Part shown: positions 23,464-34,509 of the stretch, piece by piece
Layout: each line of letters starts with the position of its first letter
Numbering within the stretch: the first letter of the stretch is position 1
Origin: Erythroxylum novogranatense
Taxonomy: Eukaryota > Streptophyta > Magnoliopsida > Malpighiales > Erythroxylaceae
DNA: 64,000 bases
Direction: 5' to 3'
Assembly (NCBI GenBank): GCA_029891385.1
Contig: JAIWQS010000093.1
Span: forward strand, 248,001-312,000
The notes under the pieces: generated by a model
What the model was told of the DNA's origin: nothing
What the model saw: only the letters and a program-made list of their open reading frames with translations
Databases searched by the model: none
Position numbers and translations under genes: made by a program

Positions 23464-24588
23464 ATCCATGTGGAATTGCTATCTAATCGGCTAATTTCTC
23501 AATCCGTGTAGTTCAAATTCACAACACTAAGTCTAATACACTTTACCTTGATGTATAAATGAAACACTTTCATTGTAGCTCACCATATATAATCAAAACT
23601 ATACATGAAAAACTTGAAATCGATGAATACACTCTTATTCATTTAGATTTCCAAATAATTTTGCGAATATCAAACTATCACCCTAAGTATCTCTAGGTAG
23701 TCTACACTTTATCAAGACTACTTCGGCACTGGTCACAAAATTTGTGACGGCCAAAACAATCAAGATAAGGGAATATACTAACGAGACGCTAATGAGACAC
23801 ATTTGACATCCGAAAATTGTTTGGAAACCCAATTTCAAGATAATCAGTTTGGCAAGCATGCAACATCAATGTAACACATTTTTAATCACATTAAAAATGA
23901 TCCAATGCATTGGAACTGAAATCTACACAATTTTTTATTTCAAACAAAACAGCTCTAGCAACTTTCTCAAAACTGATAAGCTTTACCTTTTGCTTGAAAA
24001 ACTCATTGAAACAATTTCAATAAATTCTGAGAAAATTACAGAAGTTACTACATGTTCACAAAATGCTCCATGAAGTTTTTCAGGATTTATTTACATAAAA
24101 AACTCATTCAACCTCAGAAACTAAGCCAATGTAGAATCTGTGTTCCTCAACACAGTTATTCCCAGCAGCACACAATAAATTCTCAAATAAATAGTAAATC
24201 ACCTCGAAAACATTTTTCCTTTCTCATAGACATTAATAACAATCTTAGAGACATGTTGGTGAAAGCAAATCCGAAAAAAAAAATTCTACAATTTATTCTC
24301 GAATTTATAAGCATGCCTGTCCAATGAATGTGTACAAATACAGCAACCAGAACATTAGGGAATAAATTAGCAAAACCATATCAAATCAAATTGATAAATT
24401 CCGAGCTTCCACAGACATATACAACAACATCTTGTGAACATATCTGGGTAAGAAAATTTCGAAAACATAATCTCTATACTGAATTCCAAATTCACTCAAT
24501 CAACATGCATCATTGTTACAAGCTATAGGCAGCTCTGACCTAGTCATGGTTTCTTCGTTATATACGACACAAGTGGCTCTGATACCAC

Positions 24589-26436
24589 TGTAGGAAAATC
24601 CCGGTGTGAGCATCACATGCCCACGGTGCGGAAAACAAAAATTTTTGTTCCGGGACCTTCCCGAAAGCCAAGATCCATGTGACTATATAACAAAGTCAAA
24701 CCAAAATGACCAAAGGAGACCGTCTCTAACGGTATCCACGCAGAGATCAGAAAACCTAACCGGGATAAACCCTTTGACCCGGGAATAGCTAGAACAAGTT
24801 GAAGAATGCTAGATCTTACCTTGTTCTTGGAGAGCTTGGAAAAGGATGGAGAAGATGAAGAAGAGAAGATGAAACTTGAAGGTGATCGATGATGAAGTGA
24901 GCTAGGAGAAAACTCTTTCCTTCAAAGCCTTTTAATCTTCATCCAAAAGCCACGATCGTCCATCATTCTTAAAGAGACTCTTTCATTTTCTCCTTTTTAT
25001 ATCAAAAGCAACGACCATCATCTTCCCATCTCCATCTTTTGTCTTGTAGCCATTAAATGATTTTAATGACTAAGCATTACAATGGAAGCTTCCTCTCCTT
25101 CCACGTTAATGCATATATATATATATATTAATTAATTAATTCTTTAATTAATTAATTATATATATATATATAAATAAATGCTGAAGTGGTCCAGTCACAC
25201 TGGGGTCGGTCCTACCGGCCTACAGGGTCCCGGTATGGGAAAAACCTCCAGAAACGTTTTTCAGCAATATCGATGTCACGATCTCATCGGGACATATCTT
25301 GATCTCATCGGGATCCATTTAATCCGATTGCTCTCCATTTATTGGATCTCAACCCAAAACTATTTTACAAATTCTCCGAGACACTCTTATGCGTGTGACC
25401 CATTAGGTTCCCGATTATGTTGGCCACTTAGATTAACACTTAATCTGAGCAAGTCATGAGCGGTATCTAGCAACACATCATGACCCCCAATTGACCGGAA
25501 AGTAATTGGTTTGATGAATGAAGCTATATTCATCATGGACCATATCACGAACCTTTCCATAGACAATTACCGTGCAATCCGTCCTTTCACCATGCTATAC
25601 CCCACTTGGTTATGAGTATGGGCAATGTGTCAACTCTCACTAGACTGACTATGTCAAATCTAGTCCAAGTGATTTCAGTTCTTGTCCTGGGACTCATTAC
25701 TTAATATGTCAATGAAGACACTCTTCACGACATATGTACTCGATCGAGATTTTCAAGTAATGACCACGACAAGAGGCCATGGTATCATCTTACGCTATCA
25801 CGAAGTGGTGAATCCTCTATTGGCTACTCAATTACCTTGAATACCTCAAACTGCACTCCAAGCACCACCCTATGAGCGACCTCGTGAAGGCAACAAGGAA
25901 TGGAGTCAAAGCACGAATTAGTATCCAAGATATCCTTGAGCACCTCAAGTCTAAGGATACTTGCACCATTGCTATGATGAGATTATCACTGACATTAGAA
26001 TAGTATATCCATGTGATGATCTCATAGTAGGTCATCCAATGTACTTACTACCTCTAGTAAGCATCCACATCTCAACCCTAAATATCTCATATGTACAGTT
26101 TTCGAGATCCATCGCTGATCAAATCAAGGAGCTTGAGATGTGCTAGTCTTTCCGGATTCCGATGTCCGGTCTCGGTAATCCTATGACTAGGGATAATTAA
26201 GATACTGACATAATTGCACATGATAGGAATCTCAGTAGTATGATCACATCATAATTTCCTTCATGCTATGTCATATATCATGGACTTCATTAATTTGCTT
26301 ATTGATCAATATCAGTTCATAAATAATGAACAGCAACGTAATGAAAAATGCCTTTCTTTATTTATTCATAAAAAACTGTACACAAATTTGTACAAAATGC
26401 GCTAAAGGCGATTGCCTTCAGGGCACTACTCTAACA
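24589..26436 (-). repeat. 5' LTR of copia-A
   Basis: On the minus strand it starts TGTTAGAGTAGTGCC at 26436 and ends CCTACA at 24589, 1848 bp, one base before the primer site. It aligns with the copia-B LTRs. It carries a long AT inverted repeat (about 25106-25172, ATTAATTAATT arms flanked by alternating TA) and a possible splice donor (AAGGTAAGAT, about 24821). The bases beyond it, TCCTT, are the likely target site, but the other side is lost. Confidence 0.9.
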
Positions 26437-26718
26437 TCCTTTATATATTTTGAGGGAAGTAATAAAGGTTGACAGCTTGTTGTGTCTCTTTCTTGGTTTT
26501 ATTATTACCTTTGAATATTTTAGGGCTTTTGTAGTTTTTAAGCGAGTGTGAGAGTTAAAACACTACGGGGGTCATGAGGCGTTTTAAAACAAAGTTGTTG
26601 GTTGACGATCACGTGGGAAGGTTGAGTCTTGCTTAAACAAATCTAGGTAAGATTATCGTGCAAAGGGGTAGGTATGACTTACGGTATAAGTTTGGTGCTT
26701 AAGAATACCTTTGTAACA
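26437..26718 (+). repeat. LTR 3' part of a gypsy-type element
   Basis: This 282-bp stretch ends GTAACA and is followed, after AC, by TGATATCAGAGCC at 26721-26733, a tRNA-Met-type primer site. It begins with CTTTATATATTTT, which could be its TATA region. Copia-A lies directly to the left, so the LTR start is either cut off by it or just at the junction. Confidence 0.65.
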
Positions 26719-26743
26719 ACTGATATCAGAGCCTAATTTCAAG

Positions 26744-26866
26744 ATGATGGGAGGCAGCAATTTGACAGAGAATGTTAATAGAGTGGACGCATTCCTTAGT
26801 CCAATTCCTCAAGGGGAGGAGAAGATCACTTCCTTTATTACCCTAATGGAGATGTTGGCAGAATAG
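26744..26866 (+). pseudogene. Gag N-terminal stub of a gypsy-type element
   Basis: Starting 11 bases after the primer site, ATG opens 40 codons (MMGGSNLTENVNRVDAFL...ITSFITLMEMLAE) ending in TAG, where similarity to an element interior stops. The placement just after a primer site and the acidic, helical sequence fit a retroelement gag start. After 26866 the sequence changes to another LTR in the opposite orientation. It is too short to assign to a lineage. Confidence 0.55.
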
Positions 26867-26868
26867 AT

Positions 26869-29515
26869 CCAACATTGCAACATCATTTAAAAACCTTTAT
26901 ATACATGCCTTCTTTACACAAAATACATTCCAAAAACATGTTCATTAATATACAGTAATTCTCAAAAGCATTTACAAGGCAAAAATGTCTACACAGTAAA
27001 ATGTGTCAAAGCGAGCTACTTTAGAGGTGGAGTCCTTGCTACTGAAGCCCTTGAGCATGCAGTTGAAAGGTTTTATTTTAAAAATAGAAAGTAAAGTGTG
27101 AACTAAATGAGTTTTCAGTGAGTGTTAACATTTCTATGCAAACCATGTTTAACAATTTAAACCTCCTAAAACAAATTCATTTCATTTCATATGATACAAC
27201 CCAATATAAAACATCTATGATTTAAAAAAATCAAAATTTCAAGTTACTAATAAATTAAATTGTGACGACATCATTATTGTTATGAACTTTCTTACACAAT
27301 ATAATCCACCACTAACTTTTTTTCCATATGGTATCCTTAAGTATTAAGTCACGGAGTTGGTTCTTTATCGCTTACCTGCGACTGATTAATTAGTAGTTAT
27401 AAAGCTGGTTCTACTTCACTTACCTGTACTAGGTTAATCACTATACATCAGTAGTTATGGAGCTGGTTTTGCATCGCCTACTTCCAACCAGTTAAACGCT
27501 AGTTACGAAGTTAGTTTTATATCGTTTACCTACAATTGGTTAGCCATTAGTTACGGAGCTGGTTCTATATCATTTACCCGTTCTAAGTTAACCGCTATAT
27601 ACCTATGTAATAACTTATGTAAATCCTAATGGTGTACCATAGGCTAAAAATCATTTCCTTTTTCTTAACCAATAACTTAATTTCATTGTAACTTCAAATC
27701 GTATGAAATTCAACTTTCAAACTTCAATTCATATATTGCTAAAACATATACCTATACTATCAATTTTCACTTATAATGTATCATTCAAATAAAACTCATA
27801 ATAATATAATATAAAGTCATATATCATCAATTCCTTTGCAAATAATTTATTCATATAAAACAATTAAAAAACACTCATCGTTTAGTAACTTTATCGCTAA
27901 GCACACTTACATGTTTTGTGTCTTTCCTTTACCTACACAAAGCACATTTTCCTTAGGCATTTATTTCCAAATTCAGAAATAAGGCATTAAAACAATATAT
28001 TTGGTTCAACCAAATTTGAGATTAGTGTTTAATCATGTAATACATATGCTAATTGTATTCACCATGTCGCAATCATGCATGAGGAGTCACAATCGTGACC
28101 CCTTCCTAGAATTCATTCCTCCACTTTTCTGTAATTTTCACATAATAAACGTTCATATTAGGTTTTGAGGTCTTCTAGACATTTGTTTCCCTATGTCTTT
28201 AGTTTTCATAACATTAAAAATCAGGCAGTCATTTGAACTTTTAAGTCAAGAAACATGCACCAAACATCACAAAATTCTCCAACATAGGGGCAACATCAGG
28301 TCACCATTTTCAATATCAAATTCCAATGTCATTAAGCCAGAATTAGCTCAGGGTCTCTCCTAAAGATTTTTAATAGTATGTATTAGGTTTCATCTCTAGT
28401 TGAAATCACCCAATTTGGAGGCCTTTAGGCCAATTTATGGCCAAAACAATGGAGTTAGTTCAAGTGAGCCGAGAACCTAAGACATTATTTTATTAAACGT
28501 TTCTCTTTCTCTCTCATCATATTAAACCAATTCCATGCAAACCAACACCAAAATAAACTACTTTTGGATCATATCACACTAAAAACCCTAACCATGGCAA
28601 ATTCTTTCAAGCTTGATTCTTTGGTTGATTTTCTTGCTTTCAACCCTTAAATGTTACCAAACTTATTATCTAATCTACAGCAAGTTAAAAATCACCATTA
28701 ATCTTACATGAATCTATCCCACTCAAAAAACCCCAAAACCAAAAGTTTAGATTAGGAAAACTTACCACTTTCTTTCAATCCTTTGGACAATTGAAGAATA
28801 CTTAGTCTTGATCAAGCTCTCTTCAAATTATGCTCCAAAACCATTAAAAATTAGCTGCCTCTTCTTCCTCTCTAGCTTGGCCGAATAACACCCTTTCTCT
28901 TCTTCTCTCCTTTTTATTTTTGGTCTCTCACGATGCTCTCTCCAAATGAAGCAACTTAGTCTTAGTTTTTGTTTTTTTATACTCCCCATTAATGAGACAC
29001 ATGTCATCTCTTCAATGGCTATCTTTAATGAGTCATCAATCCACTCACATTATATCAAAAGACCAAATGATCCTTAACGAGTTTAATTCATCAACTGAAT
29101 TAATTCCCAAAATATTCGATAACCGTCTTATTATCAAATTGATCATAAAAGACTCTAACTAGGGTTAATACTTATTGATTGGATGTTTTTAAAATTTTTA
29201 GAGTGAATTTAAAATCATTAATACCTATTATTTTTCAAAAAGGGCATTTTAGTCATAAACTTTTAGAACACCCGAATTCCATCCAATCGGATTTATTTTC
29301 GATCCGTTTTAGTATCATTGGACTCTAACACTTATTTTGGATATTTTTTATATTTTAAAGTTGGGTCCCCCAAAAATAACTATTCACCAAAATTTACTAT
29401 TCAATGCCCGAAAATAAAAATTTATATTCAATGAAAAGAAAGGTTTGAAGTTTTATATTTACTACTAATAGGTAACTACACTTTTGAATGGAATGAGACC
29501 TTGAACATGATCATT
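26869..29515 (-). repeat. Gypsy-type long LTR remnant
   Basis: On the minus strand this has the same layout as the long LTRs elsewhere in the window: a TATA-like GTATAAAAAAAC (28971-28981), a purine-rich leader (GGAGAGAAGAAGAGAAAGGG, about 28890-28910), a possible splice donor GTGGTAAGTT near 28766, a CG-containing patch at 28062-28103 similar to 3485-3640, and short tandem repeats (27347-27595). Ends were not located with certainty. No gene is seen in it. Confidence 0.5.
27347..27595. repeat. Five tandem copies of a ~48-bp unit
   Basis: Units begin near 27347, 27391, 27451, 27500 and 27548, each like TAGTTACGGAGCTGGTTCTA followed by a CGTTTACC segment and a GGTTAACC-like end. Four are 44 to 49 bp; the second is about 60 bp. 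They are diverged but clearly in tandem. Confidence 0.8.
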
Positions 29516-29520
29516 GAACT

Positions 29521-29792
29521 TAACAAAAGAAGAGATAATAGCAGAATAGTCTCACTGACTCGTATTTTATTTCAAGAACCAATCTTTATATAGGTTGGTT
29601 TGTTACAAGTCACGTGGGCACAAATAACAGAAAGATACCCTTCTAGAAGAAAAGAAAAAGGGTCTAAAATAATGTTGCTGGACTTGGGCATTTGGTCCAT
29701 ACTGTTGGGCCCAGAGACCTCAATCCAATAATCAAAAATAAACCTACCGATTATGCTTAATCAACTAGGTCTTTCTTTTGTTTCTCTTCACA
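29521..29792 (-). repeat. 3' LTR of copia-C
   Basis: On the minus strand it begins TGTGAAGAGAAACAAAAG and ends CTTTTGTTA, so the ends are TG...TA. It aligns with the 5' LTR apart from scattered small changes. The final pol codons lie close to its start, with the stop at 29757-29759 reading into the LTR. Confidence 0.93.
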
Positions 29793-32700
29793 CGCCGCCA
29801 CAAGCTCGGGTTTCGTCAATGCGCCGCCAGAAGATGGACGGTAGATGTCGTGGAGAACGCCGAGCTTGAGAAGGAGATCTTGAAAGGAGGCCTTCGGTAG
29901 AGCTTTGGTGAAGATGTCCGCTAGCTGAGCGTTGGTGGAGACTGGAAGGAGATGGATGACTCCGTTTAACAACCTTTCACGAACGACATGACAGTCGATC
30001 TCGATATGTTTTGTCCGTTCGTGAAAGATTGGATTTTCTGCTATGTGGATGGCGAAGAGATTGTCACAGTAGAGGTACGCTGGTCGGAGATCTCGCATGC
30101 CGATATCCCTGAGGAGGTAAAATACCCACTGGAGCTCGCAGGTCGTGGTCGCAAGAGCTCTGTACTCTGCTTCTGAAGAGCTCTTGGAGACTGTTGGTTG
30201 TTTTTTGGACTTCCACGAGATCAGAGAGGAGCCGAGGAACACGCAGTATTCGGAGACAGATCTACGTGAATCGGGGCAGGTTCCCCAGTCAGAATCTGAG
30301 AAAGCGCGAACCTTTAATGGTGAGTCTCGTCAAAACAGAAGCCCTTGACCCGGAGATGACTTCAGGTACCGAAGTTTCCGGTGTGCTGCTTGAAGGTGTG
30401 AAGTGGTTGGAGCATTCATAAATTGCGAAAGTTGCTGGACAGCAAAGCAAATGTCGGGTCTTGTGGTAGTGAGATAAAGTAACTTTCCAATTAGGCAGCG
30501 GAAGGAAAGTGGATCTGTAAGGTGATCCCCGGATGAAGATAATCGCAAATCTGTAGCCATGGGGGTTGCTGCTGATTTTGAGAACAGAAAACCAGTTTCT
30601 TCAAGTAAGTTCAATGTGTACCTGTGTTGACTTAGGTTTATTCCCGTGGATGATCTGGCCAATTCTAACCCCAAGAAATATTTTGCAGGTCCGAGGTCCT
30701 TGATTTTGAAGGTGTCATCAAGGAATTGCTTGGTGGTTCGGATAAGCTGCATATCATCACTGGCTAGGAGGACGTCATCAACATAAACAAGCAGGATAAT
30801 GAAAGTGTCAAGCTCGGATTTCCTGAACATGGGGTGGTCGGATTGTGACTGAGTGAAGCCAATGGAATGGAGAGCTGAGGTCAGTTTAGAATGCCATTGG
30901 CGACTGGCTTGCTTCAGGCCGTAGAGACTCTTTTTGAGATGACAGACAAGGTCATTTTGTGGAAGATTCAGTCCAGGAGGAGGCTTCATGTAAACTTCCT
31001 CATGTAAGTCCCCATGGAGAAAAGCATTATTAATATCCAATTGGTACAATAACCAGTTCTTTTGAGCCACTAGTGCTAATAAAATTCTGATTGTTGTTGT
31101 TTTAACTACAGGTGAGAAGGTTTCGGTGTAATCCAAACCTTCTTGTTGGGTGAAGCCCTTGGCTACAAGGCGACTTTTGCACCTTTGGAGACCTCCATCT
31201 GCATTGAACTTGAGCTTGTGGACCCATTTGCTGTCGATTGCTACTTTTCCTGGAGGTAAGGGTTTAAGCTCCCAAGTATTATTGTCTTGTAATGCCTTCA
31301 ATTCTGCCTGCATTGCATCCCTCCATTGCGGATGTTGGACTGCTTGCTCATAGCTAGTGGGTTCTTCAAGTAAAGTGGCTCTAGCTGAAAAAGCGCGATA
31401 GTGGGGGGATAGGTTATCATAGGTCAAAACAGAAGATAGGGTGTGTGGTGAGGTATGTGGAAGGGTAGGACAATGATAGTCTTGAAGGTGTGAGGGAGGT
31501 TTGCTGTGCCTTGTGGATCGACGCAGCAGTGGGATTGTTTCAGGTTCAAGTGGAATTGGAGAAGTAGGAGGAATAGGGGAAGTGTTAGTTTGTGGAGAAG
31601 GTTGTTGGTCTGTAGGGTTTGATGGTGTGAAATCATCAGAAGGTGAATTTGAGTGAGTGGGCAGTATAGGAGAAGATAGTTCGGGACTAGTTGAGGATGT
31701 ACTGTAGGGAAACCTTGTCTCATAAAAAAGTACATCTCTGCTCACAATGTATTGATTTGTGTTGAGGTCTAAAAGTCTGTATCCTTTAGTTCCTGTAGCA
31801 AAACCAAGAAAAACACATTTTCTGGACCTTGCATCAAATTTCCCCCTATTTGCTTCTTTGGTGGAAGCAAAGCAAAGGCAACCGAAAACCTTTAGCACCT
31901 TTAAGTCAGGATTAGAACCAAATAAAACAGAAAAGGGAGATTGATTAGATAGCAGTGGAGTGGGAATACGGTTAATTAAGTAGACAGCATGAATTATGCA
32001 ATCTGCCCAAAATTCAGTGGGTAGATTGGCCTGTATTTTCAGGGCCCTTGCAACATTTAGGATGTGTTGATGCTTTCTTTCTGCTCTTCCATTTTGCTGT
32101 GGTGTTTCAACGCATGTAGTTTCATGTAGGATTCCCTTTTCTGTGTAGAAATGTGTCATGCAAAATTCCATGCCATTGTCACTTCGGATGCATTTAATAT
32201 ATTTTCCAAACTGTCTTTCAACATAACGGCAGAAACCCTTTATTAAATCTCTGGTTTCAGATTTGGCTTTCATCATGTATATCCATGTCATTCTGCTATG
32301 ATCATCCACAATAGTTAAGAAAAATTTATGGCCAAGAATGGAAGGAGTAGGGTAGGGACCCCAAATGTCAACATGTATTAAATCAAAACATGCTTTAGCA
32401 ATTGAAGTACTGGGAACAAAAGGCAATCTTTTCTGTTTAGCAAAATGACAAACATCACATTGGTCTATTTGTTGAAATTGAACAGCAGAATCTATTCTAG
32501 ACAGAGTATGTAGCCTCTGATTAGAGAGATGTCCTAGTCTTTTGTGCCATATGTTTTCTTGTGGTGATGAAACATGACATAGAACAGGAGTATGGTCTGG
32601 GAGTGTAGCAGATAGATGATAGAGTCCGTTGGCTTGTTTAGCAAAACCAATCATCTTCATAGTTTTGATGTCCTGAATTTCACATGAATGAGGTGTAAAA

Positions 32701-34145
32701 ATTAGTCGGCAAGGATAAGAGCTAGTAAGTTTGCTGATTGAAATAAGGTTGAAAGTGAAATTAGGAACAAAAAGCACATTGGTTAGAGTAATAGGGGAAA
32801 TATTAATGGTTCCAATGTGTGTGACAGAAACAAGGCTTCCATTTGGCAATCTGACTTTCAAAGCATCTATTGTTTTGTAGGCTGTAAAATAATCTAAAGA
32901 GCAAATGATGTGATCAGTAGCACCAGAATCGAGAATCCATGTGGATGACCATAAGCTAGAAGATATGTGAGGTTTGGAAGTACCTTTCTGATCAATTGAT
33001 AGTGTATTGATTTGAGGTGTGCTTACTGATGTATTTCCTTTGGTGTCTCCTTCTTTTTGCAGAATTTGCATCAACTGTGTGTATTGTTCTGAAGTTAGGC
33101 TATAATTGGCATTGTCTTCCCTTGATTCTTTGGAGACAGAGGATCCCTCAACATCTGAAGTGAAGTTGCCCTGGTAAGCCTGAACTTGATTGACTGCTTT
33201 ATACCTGTTCTGGTTATTGTCTTTGTTTGAATAAAATGGTTTGGCATTTGAAAAGTTTGGGGGATAACCATGTTTCTTGTAACACTTAGTTTCAATGTGT
33301 CCAATGTTTCCACAAAAGGTACAAATGGGTCTCTTGTTCTGCTGATAGTTCCTTTGGGTGTCTGTTTTACTAAAAAAAGCTTGTGGTTCAATAATAGATG
33401 AGGATGAGGTCTGATGATTATTCATTTGTCTTTCATGTTGTGCAACCATAGCAAAGGCCTTCTTTATATCAGGCAATGGGTCCATGAGCATAATATGAGA
33501 TTTAACTGTACTATAGGAGTCATTCAAGCCTTTTAGGAATCTGATAACACAGTCAGCTTCTTGGTAGTTTTTGAATGTAGTTAAGACATCACAATTTCAT
33601 TGAGGTTCACACTTGCATTTAGGCAAAGGTCTTAGGTTAAACAATTCATCCCACAGCATTTTTAGATGTGTGTAATAATCAGAAACAGAAAGAGTACCTT
33701 GCTTGTGACTATAAATTTCTTCCTGTAAATCAGATATTCTAAAAGAATCAGCTTGTGAAAACCTTCCTTCCAAATCTTTCCAAACTTCTACTGCTGAATC
33801 AAACCAGATTACACTCTGAGCAATGGAATCTGTAACTGACCGTAGTAGCCATGATAGGACCATTGTATTACATCTTTCCCAATACATGAATAAAGGATCT
33901 TCTCTTTGAGGGGTTGTGATGGTTCCATCAATGAATCGATGTTTGTTTTTTGACAGGAGGGCCATTCTAAAAGATCTTGCCCATGAATGATAATTGGTGC
34001 CTGTTAAAAGGGAGGAGACAAGGATTAGAGACGGATTTTCATTGGGATGAAGGTAAAAAGGACTAGCTGGGTGGTCTTCTGCCCGAATGACATTATGTGG
34101 TTGTGGGTTAGCTATACTGGCATATGAAGGACCGGCACCTGCCAT
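29757..34145 (-). pseudogene. Copia-C gag-pol polyprotein, two in-frame TGA stops
   Basis: One frame runs from the likely start MAGAGPSYASIANP (34145; eight codons lie upstream in the same frame) to the stop at 29757, with only two breaks: TGA at 33597-33599 (after CKCEPQ) and TGA at 30330-30332 (after GQGLLF). Domains in order: gag with HPNENPSLILVSSLLTGTNY; zinc knuckle CX2CX4HX4C (CTFCGNIGHIETKC, about 33323-33282); protease active site DSG (WILDSGATDH, about 32930); integrase zinc part (HKRLGHLSNQR...CDVC) and core (HVDIWGP, VDDHSRMTW, ETPQQNGRAERKHQ); RT with KSRLVAKGFTQQEGLDYTETF and catalytic YVDD; RNase H with SSSEAEYRALA, YCDN and HIEIDCHVVRE. All catalytic residues I can recognise are present. 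As it stands it would make a truncated gag. Confidence 0.93.
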
Positions 34146-34219
34146 GTAGATGATGAAAGAAACAAGCAATAAAGGAAGGAAAAAAATGGAGCCAGCAGAG
34201 GAGAATGTCGAGCTCTTTT

Positions 34220-34234
34220 ATTGCTCTGATACCA
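34220..34234 (-). other. Primer-binding site of copia-C
   Basis: On the minus strand TGGTATCAGAGCAAT follows the 5' LTR with no spacer. It matches the initiator-Met tRNA 3' end for the first 12 bases. Confidence 0.85.
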
Positions 34235-34504
34235 TAACAAAAGAAGAGATAATAGCATAATAGTCTCACTGACTCGTATTTTATTTCAAGAACCAATCTT
34301 TATATAGGTTGGTTTGTTACAAGTCACGTGGGCACAAATAATGAAAGATACCCTTCTAGAAGAAAAGAAAAGGGTCTAAAATAATGTTCTTTGGACTTGG
34401 GCATTTGGTCCATCTTGTTGGGCCCGAGACCTCAATCCAATAATCAAAAATAAACCTACCGATTATGCTTAATCAACTAGGTCTTTCTTTTGTTTCTCTT
34501 CACA
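34235..34504 (-). repeat. 5' LTR of copia-C
   Basis: 270 bp with TG...TA ends and the GAACT duplication outside it at 34505-34509. It holds the TATA box CTATATAAAG (34298-34307) and a TCTAGAAGGGTATC segment upstream of it. Confidence 0.93.
34298..34307 (-). promoter_or_regulatory. TATA box of copia-C 5' LTR
   Basis: CTATATAAAG on the minus strand, about 65 bp before the LTR end, a normal place for the LTR promoter. The 3' LTR has the same box at 29584-29593. Confidence 0.65.
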
Positions 34505-34509
34505 GAACT

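Larger units (their letters stand above)
22489..24587 (-). other. Copia-A leader and primer-binding site
   Basis: A primer site TGGTATCAGAGCC (minus strand, 24575-24587) lies one base from the LTR end. The leader runs about 2.1 kb to gag. It carries the AAGTCGACTT array (23270-23463) and four hairpin-like repeats (22675-23059). Open frames in it (for example 23849-24073) match non-coding leader of copia-B and are not genes. Confidence 0.8.
8408..26436 (-). mobile_element. Copia-A: decayed Ty1/copia element, split by copia-B
   Basis: Read on the minus strand, the element starts with a 1848-bp LTR (24589-26436), then a primer site, a long leader, gag, protease, integrase, reverse transcriptase and RNase H, and ends in a truncated 3' LTR (8408-8921). 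Copia-B (10148-19832) is inserted in the reverse transcriptase region. Removing copia-B and one copy of the AATGA duplication restores the order of coding sequence (HYDYEIWQMDVKT). The coding region carries several stops and frameshifts, so it is dead. Lineage within Ty1/copia was not settled; the RNase H and RT motifs look Tork/TAR-like. Confidence 0.88.
29521..34504 (-). mobile_element. Copia-C: nearly intact 4984-bp Ty1/copia element
   Basis: It has LTRs at 34235-34504 (5') and 29521-29792 (3'), the target duplication GAACT at 29516-29520 and 34505-34509, a primer site directly against the 5' LTR, and one gag-pol reading frame with two internal TGA codons. Its short LTRs and gag type (HPNENPSLILVSSLLTGTNY) suggest the Ale/Retrofit group; that is a judgement from memory of the family. 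The LTRs differ at only a handful of places, so it is the youngest copia here. Confidence 0.95.

Noticed and set aside
31150..31353. Plus-strand frames across copia-C
   Set aside because: They are shadows of the minus-strand gag-pol frame.
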